Source of the DNA: Pohlia nutans
Lineage: Eukaryota; Streptophyta; Bryopsida; Bryales; Mniaceae
Direction: 5' to 3'
NCBI GenBank assembly: GCA_022496805.1
Contig: CM040106.1
Span: 4,960,001-5,024,000, forward strand
DNA length: 64,000 bases
Below, piece by piece: positions 39,321 through 52,064 of the stretch. A program made the position numbers and the translations under genes. Within the stretch, counting starts at the first letter, position 1. Each line of letters opens with the position of its first letter. The notes under the pieces were generated by a model, which searched no databases, was not told where the DNA came from, and saw only the letters and a list, made by a program, of their open reading frames with translations.

Positions 39321-39742
39321 CCGTTCTTCTTTTTGGATATTGAACCATGACTTTGGTTCTTTGAAGCGACCTCATATCCATGAGTTTGTTTGTATAGATG
39401 GCGTCTGCATCGTCTTCATGGATTCCCTCAAATCCTGCAAGAAGTCCTGCTCCACTCAATTTAGCTACTCTTCAACTATTGTGAGGAGTGGAGGAGTTAT
39501 CAAGTCCTCCCTTCTACTTAGTGCATCCGGCACTAAATTATTCATTCTTGGTTTGTGAATTGATTCCACATCTATTGAGATGATAGTGTCATACCATCTT
39601 AATTCCTTCAACATAGCATGCAATTTGGAGTCTAATCACTTCAAGGATATGCTATTTTTGAAGAATTTAGTCTTCAATCCTCCAACATAGTGCCGCCATG
39701 CCTTGAAGCAATGAACCACGGCGTACAACTCTTTCTTATGAG

Positions 39743-40802
39743 TTGCTCACCTTAGCCGGCGCCCTGTTAGTTTATTATGCTTTCATAAGCAATAGGGTGC
39801 TCGTTTTGTGTAAGCACCTCCCGATTGCAAAGTCACTCACGTCTGTGTGGACCTTGAATGACTTATCAAATCTAGAGTACTGCAACACGTTTGCCGTAGA
39901 GAAGAGCTGCTTCAGTTCTTTAATAGTGGCATTGCATGCATCAGTTCAATGCAATACTTTGCCCTCCTTTGTGAGCAAGGCTAACAGCAAACCCACTATT
40001 TTGGAGAAGTTCTTTATGAACTTCCTATAGTAATCAGCTAATCTCCGTATGGATCTCACCTTCTTTTGGGACATTGGAATAATCCATTCTAAAATGGCCC
40101 TTATCTTTTTGGGGTTTGACCTAATTCCTTTCTAATTCAAGACATGCCCCAAGAACTCTAATTCATGTAAAAAGAACTCACTCTTTCTCACTTTTGCCAA
40201 TAACTTGTGTTGTCTTCACTCTGACGACGCTTTTTCTAGGTCTCGTGCGTGATCTTCTTTCGTTTTGGAGTACACCAACATGTCATTAATGTTCACCACC
40301 ACGCACTCATCCAATTCTTTATGAAGCACCGAATTCATAATGAACATGAATGTTGCTGGTGCATTGTACAATCCAAACCGCATCTCTAAAAACTCGTAGG
40401 ACCCGTGCCTAGTCCTCATTGCCGTTTTGTGCACATCAGACTCATTAATACAAATCTAATAGTACTCAAACTTCAAATCTATGCAATTGAACGTCTTAGC
40501 ACTTGTAAACGTATCTAAGAGATCATCTACCCGCGGCATAAGATAATTGTTCTTTACTGTTACTTTGTTCAAAGCCTGGTAGTCAATGGACATCCACAAT
40601 TGACCATCCTTTTTGCTCACAAAGAGTACTGGCGTCCTAAATAGTGATTTGCCAAGACGGATATACTCTCTTTCCAAGAGTGCATCCAGTTTTTTTTAAG
40701 TAACTTGAGTTCCACTTGATTTAATTGATACAAGGCCTTGTTTTGAGGCTTTGCCCTTGGTATCAATTCAATCTTATGGTCCACTTCCCTTTTGTGAGGC
40801 AA
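39743..40802 (-). pseudogene. Reverse transcriptase and RNase H, gypsy (-)
   Basis: Minus-strand pieces include DHKIELIPRAKP (start of RT), TPVLFVSKKDGQLWMSIDYQ (fingers), CIDLKFEYY followed by TAG near 40,456, then RTRHGSYEFLEMRFGLYNAP and the palm motif VNINDMLVYS. Active Ty3 elements have YxDD here. This copy reads NIND, so it is inactive. The RNase H region (40,030-39,743) is frame-broken and poorly preserved. Confidence 0.75.
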
Positions 40803-41317
40803 ATTCGAATGGCAATTGGTTAGTCAAAACATCATTGAATTCATGTAAGACTTTGGCACAAAGATGAGATGTAATAGAAGGTGAAGTTTTTACAATTGAA
40901 TTTATATTGGAGTCATCTCTCGTAAAACTAACTCAAATTGCTTCTTCAAAAAGCTCCTCTATCCCTACTCTTTTAATTCCTAATCCACTCAGGCTTGGCA
41001 TCCTAATTAATAGCAGTTGTTATGTAGCTTAGGCCTTTGTTTAATTTCTATTCCATAGAAATGTGTTTTCTAACACGGCATCCATCCTACCAATTTCACA
41101 CAGTGAAGTCCTCTTGAAACTTTCTTTCATCCGCATGGATCTTGACATCTTTGACCACCTCTATTGCTTAAACTGATCCTTGTGCAGAATTCACTTTGAC
41201 AGGCTCTGGTGTCCGCTCTACCAGTAATCTTAACTTCTTCGCACACACCAGAGTTCTGAAAGAGTTTTTGGCCCCAATATCACTGAACATAGCAATGTGA
41301 GAATTTTCTACCCTAGT

Positions 41318-41900
41318 TCAAAGGTAGAGTAACTCTTCCTTACCTAGATTAATTGCAGAGAGAGTTGCTTCATAACCACCGTTTTTCACAATCATCCTCA
41401 AATTGATGTTCTTCAACACCATGTTACCTCTTTGCAAAAGTAGCTTACTCTCTGCAGCCTCATCCTTAGCATTTAATTCTAAAGACCCATTTATGATTGG
41501 CTCAACTTCAAGAGTTATGGATCTTAACACCTTATCATTTTTGCCAATGACTTTATAGTCTTTTGCACACTGATCAGGTTCTCCGTACTTGTAACAAGTC
41601 CCATTTTCTTTGGCCACCTTAAGATCCACTTGTCCGGCCTTCTTCTTGAAAGAGGCCTTGCTTCCTCTATCCTCTTGGTTTGCTTTGGCTTCAAACTTCC
41701 GCTTGAGGAAATTGCCCTTGTGTGAGCCACCCGCATTGCTGCCAAACGCAGTTTCCAACGTCTTGTTACCTCTCTGATTATCTTGTTCACTCAGATCTCT
41801 AGCATCCCCCAAGCAAATGACAATATTTAAGAGTTCCAACATCATTTTAGAGAGCTTGTCACGCTCCCACACCTTCTTCTAAATTATCTCATCAAGGCTC
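41318..41900 (-). pseudogene. Gag/nucleocapsid remnant, gypsy (-)
   Basis: A Lys/Gly/Asn-rich segment leads to CYKYGEPDQCAKDYK, a decayed CCHC zinc knuckle in which the second Cys, the His and the last Cys are replaced. Position next to the 5' LTR and upstream of RT supports gag. The protease that should follow (41,318-41,400) lacks a recognisable active-site DSG/DTG. Confidence 0.6.
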
Positions 41901-43402
41901 GCAAGAAACGATCCCATCATCTCCAACCTTATTATTTTCCTCACACTTAAACTACAGGTACTTTGCTTTGTACTCTTCACTTTACATTGCAAGGAATTGA
42001 TCCGGCTTCCAATTCATTACTCCCAATGATAAAACATCTATGAGATGCTGGTGTGGCTTCTTCCATGTGACAATTACTCGATCTTTTAGGTTCTTCGAAG
42101 AGATTGCTTTAAAGTGCATTACCCTTTAAGCAAAGAAAGTAGCAGCACCTCCTTCTTTGAGAAAGGAGCCAAAACTTCTCACCCTCATGTTGTTCTCCAT
42201 GTATCTCAAGGCATCACAATACGTCTCGTACTCTGTGATGAAGGTCTCAATATTCCTCCAATCTTTGATGTTCCAAACAACCGGCTTGGGAACGTTCTTC
42301 ATGTTTCTTACCTTGACAGAACTAGCTGGCGTGATGATCAACTTGCTTGTCTTTTGTAAGATACTCTGCAAGGATACGATTTAACTTTAGTGCAGTAGCC
42401 AACATCTCGTTCATTTCCTCCAACTTTGTTTTAGGCAACGGAGTTGGACCAAAAAGTGCCCTAGTTATTCTACTGTAAGGCGCCTCACATTCAGAGTCTG
42501 TATCAGACTCATTACCGCCTTGCTTTTAATGTTGCCCTCTTGTTAGTGGATTCGTCATTGCTTAGGTCGTCGTTTGGGTCTCCATCTCCTTGCTCGGATG
42601 GTAGCTGTTTCTTTTCTATCATTGTTCAGTATATACTACTGGGCTATAAAATGCTACGAAGGAGTATACTGAAAGCATTTACTAGGTCAGAGTTCTATTA
42701 CTACCAGCTCCTACCAAGCTCTATTCAGTAATCAGAAGTACAGGTAGTCCAGATCATCAAAGCAATAAGAAAAAAAAATACCGGAAGGAAACGCTTTGAG
42801 GAAATGAAGATTAAAAGGGCGGAGAAACAAAAGAGAGAAATGAGAAACTGTAGTTCAAAAAATGTGCTCATGCCAATGTGTTTGGCTCTATTGCTTTTAA
42901 ACAAAGTACAACCCGATATAACCTAACTATCAGCATGGTAAAAAAGGTTTTCCTAGATTTACTTTCTGTGGTAACTTGGAAAATTACCGGAGTAGTAAAA
43001 ACCTAGATTGATAAACTACCGGTAGTTACTAATTTACCGTTAACATTGGATCCTTCAAAGCCCTAATTTTGGGACCTTGGTGAGGTAATGTCTTTTCCCC
43101 AAAGTGGTGTTCCATTGTTTTGCTTCAAGAATTTCAACTTCTCGTGGCTCTTTAGCAAGACTCTCAGAAGTCTTCTTTTTGGAGGCCCAAGTCTTCTTGC
43201 TCGGGCCTGCTTTGTCCGTTGCAACTTGAACTTCTTCCCAAACCGCCATTGAAACCGTTTCCTAGCTTGCAATTCCAATTTTGTCGGGTTTCCTTCTCAA
43301 TGTTCTTTGCTTGCTACGTAGCTACTATATGAACTTAAGTCTTCTACAAGCCTTGATCTAGTACACTCAAGCTCCTCAGGAATCGTGATACCAAGCTTGT
43401 CT

Positions 43403-43414
43403 GCTCTAATACCA
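43403..43414 (-). promoter_or_regulatory. Primer-binding site, initiator tRNA-Met type
   Basis: GCTCTAATACCA on the + strand is, on the element's own strand, TGGTATTAGAGC. That differs by one base from the usual tRNA-iMet complement TGGTATCAGAGC, and it sits 2 bp from the LTR boundary at 43,417. Confidence 0.75.
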
Positions 43415-43416
43415 CA

Positions 43417-43737
43417 CGTAATACAACTCTTACACTACGTCCTACGCCACCTACTTTGACGCGGCTTCTAACACTTCACCTCCTCAAGCATCACACAAGT
43501 TAGTATTCAACTTAGCTAAACTCTTGCAACCCCAAATTATGACCCCCATCATGTTAGTTCAACTCTTGGGGTTTCGCCAATTCACACCCACAAGTCCCGT
43601 CGCGTGACGCGTACGTCGTGCCGCAGGTGCGGCTTTTCCACGCGCCACCACGTGCTCTAAGTCCATCGCTGTCCTCACCGCGACACTACGGGCCGAGCCC
43701 GTGGCGCCACCCTTCGGGCGCCCAACCGTCCATTGTT
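43417..43737 (-). repeat. 5' LTR remnant of the minus-strand gypsy element, truncated
   Basis: Homologous to 35,711 onward for about 260 bp, then divergent GC-rich sequence. Similarity stops near 43,737, where an inverted copy of the dispersed AT-rich repeat begins. The element has therefore lost its outer 5' LTR. Confidence 0.65.
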
Positions 43738-43744
43738 TTGGACA

Positions 43745-44440
43745 ATGTATAGATTTTATCCACTTTTTCTCATCCGTTAATGCTATTTTGCAAGGAAAAT
43801 TTATATAACAACATTCTATGGCAAGATAGCTTCAAGCATGTGTGATCTAATTAAAAAGGGATGATTTGTAAAATAAATTTTTTTCCATTGTATGTTCTAA
43901 TGACTCACCGGAAGTTTTCACGATTTTAGTCTAAAAGTGCTCTTGAAAAATAAACTCATAAAATTAAGTTACCAAAAATTTTCCAAAAATCTCTACATTT
44001 AGAGCATTACATTTCGATCCATCACTAAAACTTCATCCACAAATTTTCAATATCTTATTTTTAATTGAATTACAAAATAATTTTGAATTTCAAGTTTTAA
44101 TTTTTAAACAAAATATTGGTGATGGCAATTATGAACCGTCCAGACGGTCCACTTCCGCAGTAAACGTTTACCGCAAGGTTTTTTTATTCTTTTCTATCAT
44201 TTATTTGTCTAAATGCAGCGTTTTAGCTGTTTAGACATTTTGGCGCGTGGTCTGCTCTTCGCTTTTGGTTTAAGTTGGCCTTTTTTATTATTCCTATTTG
44301 TTTGAGTAATTTTATTTGCGTAACATTTTCTAACTGATTAACTGTGGGAATATTTTGAACCTAATGTATGAATAAAAAATGTACATTATAAATTTTAGAT
44401 TCTATCCACACATTTAGATCTGTGATTGCTATGAGTACTT
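43745..44440. repeat. Dispersed AT-rich repeat, inverted copy plus a fragment
   Basis: 43,745-44,140 matches the family in reverse complement (TAAACTCATAAAATTAAG, AATATCTTATTTTTAATTGA, TTTTGAATTTCAA, ATATTGGTGAT). 44,350-44,440 is a forward fragment (TATGAATAAAAAATGTACAT, TTTTAGATTCTATCC, AGATCTGTGATTGC). Between them is GAACCGTCC/GACGGTCC, a short palindrome at the junction. Confidence 0.6.
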
Positions 44441-46261
44441 TGACCGGTTGCCCTGTCAATGTATCACATAGCCGGCCAAGGGGTGGGTATTTGTACTCCA
44501 AGCAATGAACGCCTTTTATCTAGGGATGGATGTGGTGAAAAGACTAGACACAAGAGTGAAAAACAGTGCCTAAATGGCCAAAATGGGTGTGTGCCTGGAA
44601 ATGACAGAACATAATCTCACGGACATTTGACCTAAAAAAATTCCACGAGAGTCTCAGTTCTACACCAAATTGCTTCCAGGTTACTAGATACCCAAATGTA
44701 GGCTTAATTTGGTGAGAAAACCAAGTGGATGAGGTCAAATTGCACCCTCACCCAAAATGGCAGCACACAAGAACACCAATGATTGAACTAAGAAATGATC
44801 AAATTGGTGTAGAATTGAGGTGTTTTGTGATCATTTTTTATCCTACTAGCATAATAATTTCCTGCCTATCCTTTATATATCTTGAAGTAAAATTTATCCC
44901 GGATGACTTAGATTGATAAAACTCTAACTAACTAAGATCCTCTTTAACAATGAAAGTATTTGCTAATTTTATTCCCAATTGTTGCTAAAGTACATTTTTT
45001 GTACTACATTTTAATGCTACTAATGAATAAGATCTTGGCTAAAGGTAAATAAGATGTGGATTTTAAATAAGAGAATAATTTTGGGAATAAGAATTGAATA
45101 GCCAACCCAACAAATATTAAAGCGCTATTTCTATTGAATTATTTCCATGATGTTTAGAAGTTGTCAAATGGTGTTTGTTATGTATGACAAATGTATGGAG
45201 CCTACAAATTTACAATTAAAACATTATTAAATGAATTGTTATGAGACGGATTTGAATTATTAACGAAAAAAAGAAAAATTGAAAGAAAAGAAAGTGGAGA
45301 TATTGTCAGCTTGCATAAAGCCAATCGTTTCCCATTGGTACAAATTTATTCCAAATGAACAATAGATTACCGGAAGATGTTCGATATTGACTTCTATAGT
45401 TCTATGAGAAAATAGAGTTTGTTTCAAGTGTAGTGATTTAGGACACTACACACTTCAATGTTATAGTTCTAAAACTGTAACATTTCAGTAATTTCTTCAT
45501 TTATTTAAAGTTCCAAAAAGTATTAGAGTAAAGTAAATTTTGAGTAAAGTAATCTTTCTAAAATGATTAGAAAGCCAATATGTATCTATAGCAAAATTTT
45601 CACAACTAAGAACTATCTTACATAACTTAATTAATTTTCACGTTTATTACAAATAGAATCTTACTTTGAAGACGTATAATAAATCTATAGGTAAAGTGAT
45701 AGAATCTTCAAGAACTTTGACTCTACAAAGAAAAAGGATCATTTTAATATTTTATTAAAAACATAATGTTCAAATTTTGTCAGAATCACAAAACACATGA
45801 TTTTAGAAGGGACACTCTTTGTAGCTTTGAGGTATCATGGGCAAAAAAAGGGTCTCTTGAAGGGGTTGTTAATTTTTGGCCCCCTTGTTTTAGCTCCCTG
45901 CTATTGCATAATTTTGCAAAATAATGAATTTTTTTAAGAATTTTTTTTAATTATATTTTATTACAACTATAGTAATTAATTTCAAACACCCAACAATAAA
46001 AAATAAAGTAAATTTTTTTTTTTCAGAACATAAATGAAATAACCTTATATTTGATAGATTCAGAGTTCTTCAATGCTTTGAGCATCAACATCATTCAAAG
46101 TGTAGACATTTTGAGTTTGATCAAATGTCATAGTAAGTGAGCTAATGATTGAATTGATGTCGATCCATGTGCTATCTGTAACATTGTATTTGAATTTATT
46201 CCCTAATGCCCACAACTCCCTCCAAGTTTGATAAGAAATGCAAAGCTGCTTTATAAAATGC
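44441..46261. other. AT-rich spacer
   Basis: No gene, repeat array or element end recognised. A few frames of about 60-70 codons have no coding character. Confidence 0.3.
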
Positions 46262-46730
46262 AACTAAGAGGGATATTTTGAACCTTGTGTATGAACCTTT
46301 TGTACATGTATTATGAATTTTAGATTCTATCAAAAACATTATATCTATGATTGCAATCACCAATATTTTTGTATAAAATTTGAAATTTGAAATTCAAAAT
46401 TCTTTTGTAATTCAATCACGAATAAGATATTCTCAATGTAGATGAAATTTGTTGAGATGGGTTGAAATGTAATAATCTAAGTGTAGTGATGTTTGAAAAT
46501 TTTTTGGTAGCTTAATTTTATGAGTTGACTTTATCAAAAGCTTTTTTGAACTATTTACAACTAAGAGCATAGAGATTTCTGGTGAATCATCACAACATAC
46601 AATGAGGCCTAAAAATTTCACAAATCATCTCCTTTCTAATCATTTCATAAATGCATGAAGCTAATTTCCTATAAAATCCATAGTAATGATCCACATTGTA
46701 AAAATTACAAGACGGATGAGAATGTGGACG
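46262..46730 (+). repeat. Dispersed AT-rich repeat, copy B
   Basis: Same ordered blocks as copy A at 29,590: GTATGAACC, TTTTAGATTCTATC, CTATGATTGCAATCACCAAT, TTTGAAATTTGAAATTCAAA, CACGAATAAGATATT, TTTTATGAGTTGACTTT, CATCACAACATACAATGAGG, ATGCATGAAGCTAATTTCC. Confidence 0.75.
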
Positions 46731-47763
46731 ATATTCATGCATTGTTCAAAAAATGAAGGCCTAGGCAATTTAGAGTTAAGATGTCTAAATTTTGAAAAGT
46801 AATTCAAGAAGACCATGATTGTTGTTGTTGGTATATTGAAAAGATCTTAAGATCTACTGGTTACTGAAAGAATGAAGATCCCCCATCTATTTTGCACGTA
46901 CTTATCTTCACATTTTTTAATCCTTTAAAAGTATCCATTTCAAATTAACGACTAACTAAGCCAGGCGAGTCCTATTGAATTATTAGGTTTGTATAGGCAA
47001 GACGAGTCCCTTTAAATTACCACATTTTAAACGTAGACTCTTATGCAAAAAAAATTTATTGTACCTTAAAAGGAATATGTGGAAAAGTAAAAAAATGTAT
47101 ATATATATATTAATAAATCCAAAATTTCAAATTAATTGAGATTTGATGATGATTCAAAATAAAACCTTTTTTCCTTGTTAAGGATAAAAGCATGGTTTTG
47201 TGTACCAAAAATTTGATCCTCCTTGTTGAAATTACAAGGATTTTGGTCAAAGGCTATAAAGAGTATCAAAATGTCTTTTCTATTGGTTTTAATTTCATAA
47301 TGCATTGTGTTGTTCTTATAAATACTTGAATTCAAAGTTTCAAAGTATAAACATTATGAATATTACTAAAATTAGACCTCAAAATTGATGTCTAAATCCA
47401 ATTTTGAGAGAAATTTTGATGAACTAAATCAAATTTATTATCTGTATAAATTGAAAAATCTTTAATTCCATCTTGCATTTGAGGGCTTAAAAAAAAAGAA
47501 TCTTGAAAAAATATTATTTAATGCATTTTCAGCTTTTTTTATATCAACTTTTTGATTTGGTTTAAAATTACTTTTTCAATTTTGAATAATTGAACGTGAT
47601 TAAAATCAAAGAATAAAAAAAATGGTGTGAAGTATAAAGGAAGTGGTGTGAAGCAAAAACAAAAATGGTGTGAAGTATAACACTGATGGACAAAATTGTG
47701 GGTAGTGGCTCTTTTACTCTCAGTACAAGTCATATAATATAAAGAAATGCATAATGGAGTCTA

Positions 47764-49071
47764 CTATGAAGAAGCATCACAAGAAACTTCAACCTTAGAA
47801 GACGATGTCCGGGATAAAGAACTAGAACTATTTATGTGAGAAGACTCTGCAACCTCTACATCCATGAACCTTGAAATGCTAGTATCAAAAACTCTCTCTG
47901 TGATCTCCACATCATCAAGACTATGCTCTGCAAACGCCCTTGCCAGGGGCTCTACGTATAGAGGGAGCTCAAAGGATTTTGGTGGACTTGAGAAGAAATC
48001 GTGTGTAGCAAATAAGGGTTTGTATCCAGGAGGGCTCATTCAAATAGAATGTTGTAAAATATAGGAAAATCATAAGTATTATGACGTGCATGTCATTGTC
48101 ATCATTACTTAGTGAAATAAATTCAATTGAAACAAAATTAATCTCCGTTTGACTTTTGTTCTTGAGCTCTGTAGGAATGATCTCCATGGTGTCTTGATCT
48201 TAAAAGCGCTTCCATGTTGGAGGCCGTGGTGAAGATGAGCTAGCCTTTGCATGCATAAAAAGAGCGATGTGGGCATCATATATAGCTTTTTCCTCCTCTA
48301 AAGCCACAATGTCGCGGTTAACGTTCTGCGAAACAAGAATTGAAGTGCTTCGAACACATACAGAATTTATGAGAATATTATCTACATATAAGGAATCACA
48401 TCATCAGAACGTAATGAATCCACTAGGAATGTAAGGATGAATTATGAAAATGGCTCTATCGTCTTGAAGGTGATTATTTGCAAAGTTGCAATGGCTAAGA
48501 AATTTGCAGGCACAAAATTCCAACGAGGGGCTACGTTGGAAGGATTTGATATAGTGGGGACGTGTAAGTCTCCTTAATAGTCCACCAACATGGAGTCAAT
48601 GGTGCCCTTTGCATTGCCGCTTGAACTTGCAATTTTGATCTCTACGATGTTGCATCACAAACATGAATAAATGTTTGAATCTATTACAATACTTGGAGAA
48701 TCTTTTAGTAGATGTATGGAATCAAAAGAAGTGTACAAGTACTACTGAATGATGTAGAGTAATCCCTTTTCAAGAAATGCAATGATGTCTTGGAAATTGG
48801 TATGTGTCAGTCTATTCTTAAGCATTAGCATTCCAAACGCCGAGTTCAAGAAGAGCTTGTCATTTTGCAAGTTGTCATCATTTGCAATCTCGATGGTCAC
48901 TAGACCTTGCGTAAGGCGCTTTTGCGTGAAGGAAGTGAAAGGAGATTCATGTCTCTGACCTACCTCTTTTGACACTTGATTGCTTTGAGCTTCATCGTAG
49001 ATCGCAGAGCCATTTGTGTTAACAAGAACATTAGCTTTGGCCTTCTTTGCCTTGCCTTTCTTTGCCTTCAA
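47764..49071 (-). pseudogene. Unrecognised multi-exon gene or remnant
   Basis: Several minus-strand stretches look coding. 49,071-48,742 starts MKAKKGKAKKAKANVLVN (Lys/Ala-rich) and runs into LVTIEIANDDNLQNDKLFLN. A short piece follows an AG near 48,640 and reads IKIASSSGNAKGTIDSMLVD. A piece after the acceptor TTTCGCAG near 48,330 reads NVNRDIVALEEEKAIYDAHI and ends KRF-stop. 48,039-47,764 starts MSPPGYKPLFATHDFF and ends in a Ser-rich tail with TAG. The spacing suggests exons of one transcript, but I cannot join them in phase and know no matching family. It could be a captured or decayed gene. Confidence 0.3.
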
Positions 49072-49209
49072 TATAGACCAACTTCATCTTCACGTCAAAT
49101 TCTCTGTATGTGTGCAACAATCATTTTGAAAGCGTGAGTTTTTTATGTTCTGAACTAACTAATTTAGATATACACTGCCAAAATGCAATTGAACATGATG
49201 CAGTCGTTG

Positions 49210-49350
49210 ATGTCTTGCATAATATGATTGCACTGATGCGATTCCTAGTATCAAGGACGATTGTCTGTACATTGTGGTGCTGCTAGTGAATTTATCATAG
49301 GCAGGAAAGTCTGTACTAACCAACCGGCCCCGTCCCATCTACCTGAGACA
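49210..49350 (+). mobile_element. SINE-like fragment related to 11,108-11,300
   Basis: TGCTAGTGAATTTATCATAGGC, AACCAACCGGCCCC and CTACCTGAGAC parallel the 3' half of the unit at 11,200-11,300. The pol III head is not convincing here. Confidence 0.35.
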
Positions 49351-51339
49351 AGTGTTCATGTTAAGCTACACAAAAAATACAAGAGGAATAAGTAGTGGTC
49401 TTACCATTATCCTCCTTTTCTTTGATAGTTATGTTTTATTCAATAATCTAAGGTAATGGGTGGTTGCTTTCTATTATTTTTAGTGGAAAATAATTGATCC
49501 GGCATGTTGTATAGCAATGATGTTTATTTCTTTGAATGTGTGCTTAATGGTGATTTCTGGAGTTCAATTTTTTTTCGAGGAGTTTTATTGAGGGAGTATG
49601 TATTGTACCTCTGGCTCTTGCCGTGATGTCTATGAGTGGATCCACTATCCATTCGTTTCACTTCATTCTATATACCAACTTCTATTCTCATTTACCTCCA
49701 CCTTATATTGGCCATTCATAAATTATTCAAGACTATCCAATTATAAAATCCAGCATATAAAGGTGATTTGAACACAACACCTCTTAAGTTAAGATTCTGG
49801 TTTGATTTAGAATATATTCCCCCAAGATTCCCTGAAACCGAGGGAGGCTCATATGTATCTCATATGCTCACTCCATTCCCACAACCACACCAAGTATTAA
49901 TAATTCTCAACACAACATCGTGCAAACTCGCGAAAGTCACTCTTTGTATCCTTTGAGTATCACGTGTGAACAAAGGGTATTTAATAGTACCCAAAGAATT
50001 ATTATTATACATACTATACATCCTCTTCATGTGTACATGATAATCCAACTACCATGGCATGAAGTAATGATTAATAGGTTAAGATTACATTTTAGCGCGT
50101 GACAATGTTCACGGCAAACTGACCATGACATATAATTGCCAATGACTCTTATATATTGTTTAGGGTTTGAATTGTTTGGATAACAATTACTCTTCACCCA
50201 ATCTCCTACACGTACACAAATTTTATACTTCTCCGGGGTGGTGTTCTTGTTGTAAACAATTACCAAGAACTAAAGAGTATGTCTTGTGTTTCTAGAATAA
50301 TTGTCTGCCACTTGCTATTTTCAGTTTTTCCCCTATATTCTTGAGTTTGCTTCAATCCATAACTCGACTTTGCATGCACAATCCATTTGTCATCTCATGA
50401 GACATGTCGAATGAACTCATGATGATGACTTGGTGTCAGATACACACCTATTCAGCTTCCGCCGTCTATGCAATTTGCCATCGGCTGAAATTTGAAGAAC
50501 ACGTTGCAAATTGCAGAAAATTTGATCCATGTCAAGTTCCTACATCACATTACAGTTTAGGGAAAAATTGAATATGGTGAGACGTAAATGATGAAACTCT
50601 GCCACAATACGCTTACCTTGCAAAGACGGTATTCATCTACACATGGTCTATTCTCCGCAAAATTTCCAAACCGGGTAACTTATCAAAACTTGGTATTGCC
50701 ACACATTTACAATTAATGTTTATGTTTACCAAGTCCTCTAGCGGTCATCTAATAATTTGTATAAAATTGATTTTCTGATGGGCGCATCCTTCCACCTGTG
50801 TTGATGAAAAAATAAAATAAATTCTAGTGCACGCTAGATTATGGTGGAAGGGGCCTAGTGAACACTTATATATCTACAACTGAAGTCTTTGTGTTGCCCG
50901 AATCTTCAACTTGATGCGCCCTACGAAGAAACTCAATTTTCCTGTACAGACCAGGCACCATTTCATTCAAAAATGACGCTCACATCCACTAATCACAAAC
51001 AGCTTCAATGCAATAATACGACAAAAAACTAACCTTGTTTGTCCTTGCTGCTTCTATGGCTGCATGCTACTTTATAACATCGGATTCCTGCGATTACCAG
51101 TAAGCGTCGTAAGCATCTCACGACTTCCTTGAATATAGCATAGAACGCCATATTCGTTTAATTGGGAATATCCGCCATATTGCAACTCTTTGGAATCTAC
51201 GGAATGTATAGATTTTCCATTGAATCTATACTAGTCGGAGATTTGAAAGAATCCCAATATGACAAAAATTCCCAATTAAACGACTATAGCGATATACAAC
51301 ATCCAACAGATCTTTTAAACCAATGACGGAAATCTATAC
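49351..51339. other. Spacer without recognisable genes
   Basis: AT-rich, with short frames only. An imperfect inverted repeat lies at 51,150-51,290 (CGTTTAATTGGGAATATCC and CCCAATTAAACG). Nothing else assignable. Confidence 0.3.
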
Positions 51340-51939
51340 CTATGTGGCTGCGATAATGTTGTCTACGGGACCTTTGGATACCTCCGCCTCATGGTCCGAG
51401 ACTTCTCGTGCTGATGCAATCGAGGTGGTTTGATGGATAATGTGCGTGGAAAGGGAGTCTGTGAACTCACTCGCACTCACTACCTGACTCATCCGAATTG
51501 CCTCCTCCAACTTCAATTCCCTCTGCCTAACTTCCTCGCGGACCCTCTCCAACTCCATTTTCAGTACCTTGTTCTGCGTTGCGAGCTCTCTGCTCGCCCG
51601 TAGTGCCTCTCGATTCATTGCCAACTTCTTCTTCAAGATCTTCTGCAGTTGTATTCTCAAAGCTCTTTGTGCAGAGACCTTCTGCTCTCCACCCTCTGCT
51701 CGCACGATGTCGTTAGGACCATCTGACAAGTTGGACTCCCCTTCGGATGGGAAATCTAACAAGGATTCCCTATACGCATCATCATCTGATCCGCTGTCAA
51801 TCTCGATGGCATTGTCCTTACTAGACGGCAGGGAGACCGTTACCTCCTCCTTTACGGTCCTCAAAGCTGGAATGGGTGGGACTTCAGGTGGAAGCATAGC
51901 AGATGCCTCAGAAGTTGGACCCGGAACCGCAGCAAGCAC
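51340..51939 (-). CDS. 200-codon antisense coiled-coil reading frame beside a gypsy LTR
   Basis: An open minus-strand frame with no ATG at its upstream edge: a TGA lies just before 51,939, and the first in-frame ATG gives MLPPEVPPIPALRTVKEEV about 15 codons in. It has an acidic Ser/Asp region (IEIDSGSDDDAYRESLLDF), then a long heptad-rich helix (about residues 90-150; MELERVREEVRQRELKLEEA). No known domain recognised. It lies just upstream of, and antisense to, a purine-rich tract and putative LTR (52,065). That is where Tat-lineage gypsy elements carry antisense accessory frames. It may be the 3' part of a second element copy sharing this LTR, or an unrelated gene exon. Confidence 0.45.
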   Translation of the reverse strand: MLAAVPGPTSEASAMLPPEVPPIPALRTVKEEVTVSLPSSKDNAIEIDSGSDDDAYRESLLDFPSEGESNLSDGPNDIVRAEGGEQKVSAQRALRIQLQKILKKKLAMNREALRASRELATQNKVLKMELERVREEVRQRELKLEEAIRMSQVVSASEFTDSLSTHIIHQTTSIASAREVSDHEAEVSKGPVDNIIAAT

Positions 51940-52064
51940 ATGTCCTCATTGTGGACAACGTCCTTTTCGATGGTTACTAATGGGCAATTGGCCACTGGCA
52001 CCGGAGAGGGAGTGTTACCGGACCAAGACACGGCCGCCACGGAGGACAAGGAGATAGAAGACGG

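Larger units (their letters stand above)
35711..43737 (-). mobile_element. Decayed chromovirus-like Ty3/gypsy retrotransposon
   Basis: The element lies on the minus strand: 5' LTR remnant at 43,417-43,737, gag at about 41,900-41,300, RT at about 40,800-40,220, RNase H at about 40,030-39,740, integrase split between 39,320-38,950 and 37,955-37,500, and 3' LTR starting at 35,711. A primer-binding site complementary to the initiator tRNA-Met end lies at 43,403-43,414. The segment LLPLPIPKMPFQSVPMDFM downstream of the integrase finger is typical of chromoviruses. Every domain has stops or lost catalytic residues, and LTR divergence is high, so the copy is old. A 992-bp inverted-repeat element interrupts the integrase. 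Confidence 0.8.

Noticed and set aside
51569..52057. 162-codon plus-strand frame
   Set aside because: It is largely the complement of the coiled-coil frame, with less plausible composition. The antisense frame is preferred.
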